A DNA stretch of 10,623 nt, taken from positions 1 to 10,623 of the forward strand of contig JAHEMU010000059.1 of assembly GCA_024643485.1 (NCBI GenBank). The letters run 5' to 3'. The DNA is from Cytophagales bacterium (GTDB lineage: Bacteria > Bacteroidota > Bacteroidia > Cytophagales > Cyclobacteriaceae). Below are positions 1 to 7,304 of the stretch, piece after piece (position 1 is the stretch's first letter; every line of letters begins with the position of its first letter). The translations under genes and the position numbers were made by a program. The notes beneath the pieces are model-generated. The model was not told where the DNA came from. It saw nothing but the letters and a program-made list of their open reading frames with translations, and ran no database searches.

Positions 1-169
1 CACTGAGCACCATGTTGATATCTCCATGCTCTGCAATTTTATCCAATGCAACTTGCCCATTTTCTGCAAAGACAAATTCAAGTAACCCTTCACGAATTTC
101 TTTACGGAATTTTTGTACAATCAAAGCTTCTAAATCTGCTTCGTCATCAGCAACGAGAATTTTATTCAT
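1..169 (-). CDS. response regulator receiver-domain protein, 3' part missing (window edge)
   Basis: Only the first 56 codons are inside the window; the rest lies beyond the left edge. The visible part begins MNKILVADDEADLEALIVQK and shows the first strand of a CheY-like receiver, with the acidic Mg-binding pair at D8-D9. It stops at the strand that should carry the phospho-acceptor Asp (the last visible residues are DINMVLS). It closely resembles the upstream receiver protein: both share an FRKEI segment followed by EFVFA, so the two are likely tandem paralogues. The start ATG (167-169) shares one base with the stop of the upstream gene (TGATG), which suggests translational coupling. Whether an output domain follows the receiver cannot be seen. 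In Bacteroidota, similar N-termini occur on single-domain receivers and, from memory, on receivers fused to other domains. The receiver call is secure; the complete architecture is unknown. Confidence 0.88.
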   Translation of the reverse strand, partial: MNKILVADDEADLEALIVQKFRKEIREGLLEFVFAENGQVALDKIAEHGDINMVLS

Positions 170-543
170 CAGGATTGGGTTAATTTTTGTTTTAAATCAG
201 CAAAATTGACTGGTTTTGTAATAAAATCATCGGCACCTAATTGATAGGCCCGGGATTTATTATCTTCATCACCGTAAGCAGTAATCATCATGACTATGGG
301 CGGTGGAGTTATGGATTTACTTTTAATGTTCTTCAACAATTCTAGTCCACTCATGCCAGGCATATTGATGTCGGATAAAATTAGGACAATTTCTTGACTC
401 AATTTATCGAATTTCATCAGAGCCTCTTCGCCAGAAAAGGCGAATACAAACTCCATTTCTTGATTTTTGATTTCTTTTCTAAACCGCTGTAGAAATAAGA
501 GCTGAACGTCCTTTTCATCATCAACCACTAATATTTTTTTCAT
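169..543 (-). CDS. stand-alone CheY-like response regulator (124 aa)
   Basis: This is a complete single-domain receiver of 124 residues, the usual CheY length, with no DNA-binding or enzymatic output domain. The expected functional residues are all visible: acidic pocket D8-D9, phospho-acceptor D58 in the S-D-I-N-M-P-G-M-S-G strand/loop, switch T88 in I-T-A-Y-G, and K110 in the conserved K-P pair. It should be phosphorylated on D58 by a cognate histidine kinase in the cytoplasm. The obvious partner is the kinase gene just upstream, whose stop codon overlaps this start codon in an ATGA (540-543). The stop overlaps the next receiver gene by one base. With no output domain, it probably acts by protein-protein contact or as a phosphorelay intermediate. 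The receiver family is certain; the target is not known. Confidence 0.96.
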   Translation of the reverse strand: MKKILVVDDEKDVQLLFLQRFRKEIKNQEMEFVFAFSGEEALMKFDKLSQEIVLILSDINMPGMSGLELLKNIKSKSITPPPIVMMITAYGDEDNKSRAYQLGADDFITKPVNFADLKQKLTQS

Positions 544-3500
544 AGTATAGGAAGTTTTATGGTGAATTCAGTACCCTCATCAATGGTACTTTTAAGGTCA
601 ATTATTCCACCGTGCATTTTTATTATATCATAACTCAAGCTCAATCCTAATCCAGTTCCTTTTCCTGTTGGTTTTGTCGTGAAGAAGGGTTGAAATATCT
701 TTTCTTTAATCTCTTCAGAAATTCCCTTTCCATTATCGGATATCAATATAATGATGTGCTTATCTTCTTTTTTAGTTTTTACGGTAACAGTAGGTTGGTA
801 GTTCTCTGTGGTGGATTGTTTCCTTTCATTAACTGCATAAAAAGCATTGTTAATCAAGTTTAGTAACACTCTACCAAGATCTTGTGGAATAACATCCAAA
901 GATCCAACGGATGGTTCAAATTCGGAAATAAACTTCGCGTTAAACGATTTATCACGAGCTCGTAGCCCGTGGTAGGAGAGACGCAAGTATTCATCACAAA
1001 GGACATTTATATCCGTGGATTCTTTTTGTCCAGTACTGGTTCTGCTGTGTTGCAGCATCCCTTTTACAATTCCATCCGCACGCTTTCCATGATGTAGAAT
1101 TTTTTCAAGGTTTAGTTTTACATCATTGGAAATTGTTCGAGCTTCATCGATCTCTCCTTTGTCCAATTCTTGGATCATTTCATCGAGAAGTTCATTGCTC
1201 ACTTCGGAAAAGTTATTGACAAAATTGAGTGGATTTTGAATTTCATGGGCAATACCGGCAGTTAACTCTCCAAGTGAAGCCATTTTTTCAGCTTGAATTA
1301 ATTGTGATTGAGTGCTTTTAAGTGTGGAATAGGCCTTTTCTATTTCTTTTGCTTGAGCTAGTTCCTTTTCTCGGGTTTTCTCTCTTTCCCTTGAAATAGT
1401 TTGTTTTTCTTTAATTTTAATACCGGTATAGCCAAAGATTAAAAACATCAAAATCATTCCAAAATAAGCTATATTGGTTTTGTACCAAGGTGGGAGAATT
1501 TCAAATGTGATTTCTTTGAAATTGTCAGTGAAATTATTGTTGCCTAAAACACTTTCAATTTTAAGGTTATATTTTCCTGGGGCTAAATTGAATAAATTGA
1601 TAGTTGACTGGTTATCTAAGTTTACCCATTGATCGTTTTTTACTCCTGTTAATTTATATCGAAATCTACTTCTTGAATTGGTAAAATTGATATTCCCAAA
1701 CTCCACAATTATATTATTATTATAATCATTGAAAATAATGGGAAGGTTGGAATAATTTAATAAATCGAAGTTTTGATTTCCTGATCCAATAGAAAATATC
1801 TGCAAATTGGGTGGCGAAGATGGCTTAAATTCTTGATTTAAGTCGTAGTATAGATTTTTATTTACATTACCTGAACGTATATAAATAAAATCATTACTGA
1901 TAAATTTTGGTAAAAAATAAATGATTCCAGCTTGTTCCGGGTCTCCTTCAAAATTTTGTATTTCCTCTTTATCTGTACTTAGTTTATAAACCTGATCATT
2001 TGAGTGGATGATAAGTTGATGATTCCATTCGTATATGGGAGTGAATTGATCAAAAGACCAATCTGTAATTTGATCAGCATAGAGTATATCCTGTTTTTTA
2101 TTGTAGATGTCTTCTTTAAGAATTCCAAAGTGGTGAATACTATAGGTAACACCTGGATCAGAATGAGAAATAATATTGAATGGTATCCGCTTATCCAGAT
2201 ATTTTAATTGCTCAGGGGATTTTAAACCTGTAGGAGTGAAAATATCTGTTGTGTCGTTAAATATATAACTTTTCCATGAGATATTATTCGCATTTTCATC
2301 ACCAAATAGAGCGTGAACAATGGTTGTCTCTTCAATATCCTTTAAAACGGACATTCCGATTTTCTCTGTATTTTTAGGGTCATTATATGGATTTGGAAAA
2401 TAAGTAATTTCTAGCGTCTCTTTGTTTAATTTTAATAGTCCTTTTTCATTGTCACCAAAAATCCAGAATCGTTTATTTTCAATGTATTCCAAATTCAAAT
2501 CCATTGGAATTGGTAGGTTTATTTTAGAGAATTCCTTTTTGTTAATATCAAATACATAAATTTTCTCAAAATTAAGGACCATAATTTTATCATGATATAA
2601 TGAAATTGGACCTATAAAATCTTCGTTTATAGGAAAGCCATAATTCGTCAACTTACCTTCTTTTGATTTAAAGACTAATCCATCAGATGTGGAAAACCAG
2701 TTGTTTCCTTTATTGTCAATAACAAAATTAGCAATGTAATTTATTAAGCTATCCGTGGATTTTGTCGAATCAACTATTAGTAAATCGTTTTTCCATTGCT
2801 TGGGGTACATGTAGCTAAAGGTGTTATGGAAAGCAATTACATAATTATTATTTCTGTCCATTTTAATAACATGTATGTCTTGTGAAAATATCTGATCTTC
2901 TTTATAATTAAATGGATTGATTTCGTTCTTTTTTTTATCGTATTTATAAATTTTGCCATGCCTATCCAAAATAATATTTCCTAAATTATCAGCATATGTC
3001 AGATTGAAATGGGAAATGTTCTCTTTCATATTTCCAAGACTATTAATCTCTTCAATATGGCCATTTGCTGCTCTTTTTAATAAAGCATAATTGGTTTCAA
3101 TCCACATTTCATGATCTTGATCAACAACCATTCTTCTAATATCAACGCTGCTAGAATCTAAGTTATTAGTGACTTGAGGGAGGTTTAATTTTGAGGTTTC
3201 ATTTTGGGAGATCGCATAGAGGTACACTTCATTATCAGTTGAAAAACTCAGCGTATTGTCATCTAATACCACTAAATTGCTTATAGATAAGCCTAGTTGG
3301 TCTTTTAATACGAAAGTTGGCGCAAAGGGATCACTGTTATAATTTTCGACTTCATATAACCCTTTACTTGTTGCAGCCCAAAATCGATTATTACTTTCAA
3401 TAATATTTTCAATACGTATGGAATCTGCAGTGGCTACTCTCTGAAATATATTTGTTTTAGGATTGTATTTAGAAATACCATTCTCACCTGCTGCCCATAT

Positions 3501-3845
3501 ATAACCATTTTTTGATTCTAAAATTGAATTTATTGCGCCTGGAATTATAGAATTTTTGTTATCTGAGTTGTGTTTAAATACCAATGAATTAGTGCCATCA
3601 AATCGCATAATTCCAGCATCTCTTGCGATCCAAATAAATCCATTCCTATCTACTAATAAGTCACTGATAAAACCACCAGATATTCCATCCTTATAAGTGA
3701 AGTCTCTAAAAATATACTGCTCATCCTGTGCTGACAACGGTTGATGAACGAAAATTAGGATAAATGAAAATATTAGACATTTAAAAATCAGAGGTGTTTT
3801 GCCCATAAGACTAAAATAAAAAACATTACCTGTTAATTTTTTCAT
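540..3845 (-). CDS. two-component sensor histidine kinase with periplasmic propeller and Y_Y_Y domain (1101 aa)
   Basis: This is an inner-membrane sensor kinase. A hydrophobic signal sequence occupies about residues 18-38, with probable cleavage at LSA-Q40. A long periplasmic region of propeller repeats follows; clear examples are at 60-84 (D-R-N-G-F-I-W-I) and 104-130 (S-K-N-G-Y-I-W-A). A Y_Y_Y-type beta domain lies at about 716-785, one membrane helix at 792-809, and a charged coiled coil at 811-858. The HisKA H-box is M-A-S-L-G-E-L-T-A-G-I-A-H-E with H867. The ATPase domain has N999/N1000, G1 D1037-N-G-K-G-I and G2 G1061-K-G-T-G-L-G. Unlike the hybrid HTCS proteins of Bacteroides it ends right after the ATPase domain, with no receiver or AraC-type HTH; receivers are encoded separately just downstream. 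It starts 4 bp after the TIR/HD gene. An alternative start at M14 would give a more compact signal peptide. The ligand is unknown. Confidence 0.95.
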   Translation of the reverse strand: MKKLTGNVFYFSLMGKTPLIFKCLIFSFILIFVHQPLSAQDEQYIFRDFTYKDGISGGFISDLLVDRNGFIWIARDAGIMRFDGTNSLVFKHNSDNKNSIIPGAINSILESKNGYIWAAGENGISKYNPKTNIFQRVATADSIRIENIIESNNRFWAATSKGLYEVENYNSDPFAPTFVLKDQLGLSISNLVVLDDNTLSFSTDNEVYLYAISQNETSKLNLPQVTNNLDSSSVDIRRMVVDQDHEMWIETNYALLKRAANGHIEEINSLGNMKENISHFNLTYADNLGNIILDRHGKIYKYDKKKNEINPFNYKEDQIFSQDIHVIKMDRNNNYVIAFHNTFSYMYPKQWKNDLLIVDSTKSTDSLINYIANFVIDNKGNNWFSTSDGLVFKSKEGKLTNYGFPINEDFIGPISLYHDKIMVLNFEKIYVFDINKKEFSKINLPIPMDLNLEYIENKRFWIFGDNEKGLLKLNKETLEITYFPNPYNDPKNTEKIGMSVLKDIEETTIVHALFGDENANNISWKSYIFNDTTDIFTPTGLKSPEQLKYLDKRIPFNIISHSDPGVTYSIHHFGILKEDIYNKKQDILYADQITDWSFDQFTPIYEWNHQLIIHSNDQVYKLSTDKEEIQNFEGDPEQAGIIYFLPKFISNDFIYIRSGNVNKNLYYDLNQEFKPSSPPNLQIFSIGSGNQNFDLLNYSNLPIIFNDYNNNIIVEFGNINFTNSRSRFRYKLTGVKNDQWVNLDNQSTINLFNLAPGKYNLKIESVLGNNNFTDNFKEITFEILPPWYKTNIAYFGMILMFLIFGYTGIKIKEKQTISREREKTREKELAQAKEIEKAYSTLKSTQSQLIQAEKMASLGELTAGIAHEIQNPLNFVNNFSEVSNELLDEMIQELDKGEIDEARTISNDVKLNLEKILHHGKRADGIVKGMLQHSRTSTGQKESTDINVLCDEYLRLSYHGLRARDKSFNAKFISEFEPSVGSLDVIPQDLGRVLLNLINNAFYAVNERKQSTTENYQPTVTVKTKKEDKHIIILISDNGKGISEEIKEKIFQPFFTTKPTGKGTGLGLSLSYDIIKMHGGIIDLKSTIDEGTEFTIKLPIL

Positions 3846-3849
3846 TCAT

Positions 3850-6453
3850 TTATTTCTTTAATTTTTGAATTATCTCTTGCAATCTTAACTGTTTTTCTGG
3901 TTCCCGATTTTTTTGACTCCATTTAGTATGATACTTGTGCGATTCTAAAAAAGTCTTTTGAACCAAGTTCCATTCTCGCTCAGTTTCAATAATCCCGTGA
4001 TCTTTTAATTCCTCAAATAGCTTAAATCCTATGGGGTAGAAATCGGCCCTACCTAAATAGTCCAAATCTGCATCACACAAGACTCGCTCTAATTGTGTAG
4101 AAGGAGATTGAGGTAATTTAGTGGCCATGATCATCTTTTCAATAATAGAAATCATTTCATGAGAAAATCCAAATTCGGGCAGGATCTCTCTTGCCATGAC
4201 AGCACCATTTTCTTCGTGATTTTTTGAAGAGCGAATAAAACCGATGTCGTGTAACAATGTGGCGATTCTCAATATGGAAGTATCTTCTTTTGAAAGTTTT
4301 TCGTGCTCAGCAATATGCGTCGAAGCTTCCAATACATCGTGAATATGATGTGTGTTATGGTAGGAGAGGTTCGGCATTTCTCCTGATAGCATTTTTTCTA
4401 TAAATATTTCCGCACCTTTAAAATCAACGGTTTCTTTTTTCTTAATCGTTTTTTTATAAGCTCTTAGCGGCTCTAAAAGTGGGTCAGAATCAAACCAAAT
4501 AAGGTCAACATCGTTGGTCGCTTTAGCTTTTAAGTGCCATTGGTAAGCTTCTGGTAATTCATTTACAACGGTGTGAAAATACATCAAACAAAAATTAATT
4601 CCTTTTTCATTCTGATGAGCGCGATCAAGTAATTCCTTTATTAGGGCTTGACTTTTTTCCTTCTTTTCTGTTTTTGAGTATCCTATCGCAAGCCATGTTA
4701 GCATAGAAGGCGGGCGCAGTTCGGAAATTCTCAATCCGGTGTTTACTGTTTTTATTGCTTGATCCCAATTTTCCTGAAGGATATAAACCCTTGCTTGATA
4801 GTCGTATAAACGCAAAACATTCGGGTATAAATTAATAGCTTCTCTGATGGTTGTTAATGCTTGTTTCGACTCTTTATTGAGATAGTGACATATCGTTTGG
4901 TAATTAAAATAAGCCACTGTGAGAGGATCAAGTTTTTTGGCCTGTTCAACCCATTGAGAAGCTTCTTCCAAACGACCGGCCATATTAAGCAAATAACTAA
5001 AAGCATACATTAAACTCGCATTATTTGGAGCTTTTTCAATTCCTTTAAGAAGAAATTCTTCCGCCGCTTTAAAGTCTTTTTTAATAAAGAATTCAACAAA
5101 AGCCTTCGTGAGGTAGTCATTTTCTGAAGGCCCCCTTTTCCATGCTTCTTTTAAATATTTTTCGATTTGAATATGAGCTTCTGTAGGGGAGAGGTCTCCA
5201 TTCCATGACATACGGGCCGAATATGAACTGGCGAGTGCTGAATAGGCTTGCTTAAAATCTGGGTCGATTTCAATCGATTTAAGAAAATATTCCGAGGCTA
5301 CTTTATAACCTTCTAATCCCCATTGGTTAAATGCGTGCCTACCTTTAAGATATAAATCGTATGCAGCTGGGTTTTTTGAAGCCTTTTCTTCCGTTGGGCT
5401 GGTGGAGATCTGTTGATTTAATGATGCTTGCAATTCAGCTGATACAATTTCAGCGACTTTCGATTGGATTTCGAATATATCGTCAAGACTTTCTATAAAA
5501 ACCTTCGACCACAAAAGATTATCTTCGTCAGCGTCGATCAATTGAACGTTTATTCTAATTTTATTACCATGTATCTGAACACTACCTTCTAAAATATATT
5601 CTACGTCTAATTCCTCAGCAATTTCAGGAACCGATTTCTCAGATTTTTTATATCGCATTACACTAGTTCGAGAAATCACTTTCAAACTTTTAATTGCGGC
5701 TAGTTCGATAATGATGTTTTCTGTAATACCGTCATTTAAATATTCCTGGGAAGTGTCACTGCTTAAATTATTAAAAGGCAGAACCGCGAGAGATGGTTTA
5801 TCATTTACACTTTCAGTTATCTGGGCAGTGGGTGTGCTGATTTTTATATTGCCAGCCGGCTTTGCAATCGCACTTAAAATGTCCTTTACGGCATTTGCCA
5901 ACTTATTTATCTGGTTTCTATATTCAGTTTTATTCTGATTTTCCTTTTTGCTGTCTGATTCATTTAAAGGTCGATTTACTCCGGGTTCCTTATAAATCAT
6001 TTCTATCGCCCTCAGTACTCCGCTAATTTCATTTTCTAAGGCTAGTTTGTCTTCATCGTCGATGTCATGAATTTTTACCGGTAAAATTCGACTCGCTACA
6101 TTTCCATTATGTAATTTTATATCTCGGCCAATAGGTTCATTTAATGCGATGGAATTGAATGCACAAAATTCGTGTTGCCAAGCAAATGAACGAGGATCGC
6201 AATACGTTTGAGAGAGAATTGGAATGAATATTCGACATTTTAATTTCCCTTCTAGACTCTTATCTACATTATGCGTTTCAAGGAGGCCATCGTGCTTATT
6301 GTGGTCGTAATACATAGAAAGTGGCTCTTTGATAACCGAAGCCAATTCCTCTTGAAAGGCCTCAATAAAGGTAGTTACCCAGCCGGAACGATTGTCATTA
6401 TGGCGATAAGAAATGAAAATATCGTATTGATAGTCGGAATTTTCTAAAGTCAT
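3850..6453 (-). CDS. TIR - TolB-like - TPR - HD phosphohydrolase fusion protein (867 aa)
   Basis: Four regions can be read. (1) A TIR-like domain at about 8-155, with Y-D-I-F-I-S-Y-R at 10-17 and an S81-x-x-Y84 ... W92-Q-H-E95-F segment resembling the region that carries the catalytic Glu of TIR NADases. (2) A TolB-N-terminal-like domain (COG5616 type) at about 219-345, starting S-L-A-V-L-P-F-N-N-L. (3) TPR repeats at about 363-640. (4) A C-terminal HD domain at about 680-845, with Y698-H-N-T-H-H703, L-L-H735-D736-I-G, H746-E747 and C-D794-A-D796-L-D. These are the metal ligands expected for an HD phosphohydrolase, and the first motif recalls cyclic-nucleotide phosphodiesterases. No signal peptide or membrane helix is visible, so it is probably cytoplasmic. 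It is the first gene of a tight cluster with the histidine kinase and two receivers. Domain calls are from family knowledge. NADase or phosphodiesterase activity is inference, and a pure scaffold role is possible. Confidence 0.9.
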   Translation of the reverse strand: MTLENSDYQYDIFISYRHNDNRSGWVTTFIEAFQEELASVIKEPLSMYYDHNKHDGLLETHNVDKSLEGKLKCRIFIPILSQTYCDPRSFAWQHEFCAFNSIALNEPIGRDIKLHNGNVASRILPVKIHDIDDEDKLALENEISGVLRAIEMIYKEPGVNRPLNESDSKKENQNKTEYRNQINKLANAVKDILSAIAKPAGNIKISTPTAQITESVNDKPSLAVLPFNNLSSDTSQEYLNDGITENIIIELAAIKSLKVISRTSVMRYKKSEKSVPEIAEELDVEYILEGSVQIHGNKIRINVQLIDADEDNLLWSKVFIESLDDIFEIQSKVAEIVSAELQASLNQQISTSPTEEKASKNPAAYDLYLKGRHAFNQWGLEGYKVASEYFLKSIEIDPDFKQAYSALASSYSARMSWNGDLSPTEAHIQIEKYLKEAWKRGPSENDYLTKAFVEFFIKKDFKAAEEFLLKGIEKAPNNASLMYAFSYLLNMAGRLEEASQWVEQAKKLDPLTVAYFNYQTICHYLNKESKQALTTIREAINLYPNVLRLYDYQARVYILQENWDQAIKTVNTGLRISELRPPSMLTWLAIGYSKTEKKEKSQALIKELLDRAHQNEKGINFCLMYFHTVVNELPEAYQWHLKAKATNDVDLIWFDSDPLLEPLRAYKKTIKKKETVDFKGAEIFIEKMLSGEMPNLSYHNTHHIHDVLEASTHIAEHEKLSKEDTSILRIATLLHDIGFIRSSKNHEENGAVMAREILPEFGFSHEMISIIEKMIMATKLPQSPSTQLERVLCDADLDYLGRADFYPIGFKLFEELKDHGIIETEREWNLVQKTFLESHKYHTKWSQKNREPEKQLRLQEIIQKLKK

Positions 6454-6462
6454 AAATTAAAT

Positions 6463-6509
6463 ATACTATTATTCTTTAATTCTTATTAAAAAGAATTTAA
6501 TTATAGTAT
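6463..6509. repeat. imperfect AT-rich palindrome in the leader of the TIR/HD gene
   Basis: Two nested inverted repeats share one centre: an outer pair ATACTAT (6463-6469) / ATAGTAT (6503-6509) and an inner pair AATTCTT (6478-6484) / AAGAATT (6491-6497) around a 6-nt loop. They occupy most of the 88-bp gap between the PH-like gene and the TIR/HD gene. With no G+C-rich stem it is a poor rho-independent terminator. It may be an operator or an mRNA leader fold, or chance in AT-rich DNA. Confidence 0.35.
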
Positions 6510-6541
6510 TTAATTGTTTTGACGAACTATAATATTACCTT

Positions 6542-7168
6542 CTATTTATTATTAATAGGATCAATCAATTTTAATTTGTGTACGGTTTCTATAAATAATT
6601 GGGGAGTTTCAGGTGTTAGGTAAAACATTTCACCTGAATTTAATTTGATTTGGATCATCCCCGTACCGGCTTTTACGTTTAAAGAAGTTATCCTTTCTTT
6701 AGGGCCAACGGCGATTACTTTTGCAGTTGGTATTAAGGTATAATAGGTGTAATAAGGAGATTCCCTTTTTAGCAATTGTATATAACCTATTATGTCGGAA
6801 TCTTGTCCGTATTGATTTTGCGCCATAATGGATTCATCTAACATTTTTCGAGTCGTTTCTTCATCGAGATACTCAATGGATTCAATTTCCTTTTTCCAAA
6901 TTACACGACGATGAAATGGCGGTTTGGTGATAGTTAAGGAGGAAGTGTGGATTTTATATATGATGAACATTTTTAGTAGGGAACTAATCATTACATAATA
7001 AAAAAATCCTACGAAAATGATGGGAAAAACGAGGATCCACGAAATTTCAATATCACCAGGCTCGCTTAGTATCAGTGGTAACAGGGTACTTACAAAGAGG
7101 ATAATAAAGCCAGCACTTAGGCCAATATAGGTGCTTCGGTTTTTATAAGCGTAGAAAGTGGTTTTCAT
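6542..7168 (-). CDS. membrane protein with bacterial PH-like domain (208 aa)
   Basis: This is a small inner-membrane protein. Two hydrophobic helices lie at about 15-35 and 42-64, followed by a cytoplasmic domain of about 140 residues. That part reads like a bacterial PH (bPH) domain: an I-x-x-S-S-L-T-I strand near 74-80, a V-I-W-K-K-E-I-E-S-I-E strand near 89-99, and a closing F-Y-L-T-P-E-T-P-Q-L-F-I-E-T-V helix. The last pattern is common at the C-terminus of bPH proteins of Bacteroidota. No enzymatic motif is seen, and the molecular role of these proteins is mostly unknown. It lies 88 bp upstream of the TIR/HD gene on the same strand, so it could be the first gene of that transcript or be separately transcribed. 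The terminator behind the M61 gene means it needs its own promoter within 7169-7238; I could not recognise a clear one there. Confidence 0.8.
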   Translation of the reverse strand: MKTTFYAYKNRSTYIGLSAGFIILFVSTLLPLILSEPGDIEISWILVFPIIFVGFFYYVMISSLLKMFIIYKIHTSSLTITKPPFHRRVIWKKEIESIEYLDEETTRKMLDESIMAQNQYGQDSDIIGYIQLLKRESPYYTYYTLIPTAKVIAVGPKERITSLNVKAGTGMIQIKLNSGEMFYLTPETPQLFIETVHKLKLIDPINNK

Positions 7169-7238
7169 TTATTAGAATCTTTGTGAGTTTAATTTAATGA
7201 ATAAATTTGAACAATGGAGATTCAACCTATTCCTTAAC

Positions 7239-7273
7239 AAAAAAAACGTCTGTATTCAGATATACAGACGTTT
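7239..7273 (-). terminator. rho-independent terminator of the M61 peptidase gene
   Basis: On the minus strand a perfect 12-bp stem (AAACGTCTGTAT / ATACAGACGTTT, arms at 7262-7273 and 7244-7255) with a 6-nt loop runs directly into a run of T ending at 7239. It begins 32 nt after the stop codon of the M61 gene. This is the strongest terminator in the window and separates that gene from the downstream signalling cluster. Confidence 0.93.
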
Positions 7274-7304
7274 AATTAATTAAACTAAAAGATACTTTTA
7301 ACCA

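Noticed and set aside
3804..3806. Alternative start (M14) of the histidine kinase
   Set aside because: It gives a tidier signal peptide but has no visible Shine-Dalgarno sequence. The first ATG, 4 bp from the upstream stop, fits the tight operon spacing, so it was kept as the start.
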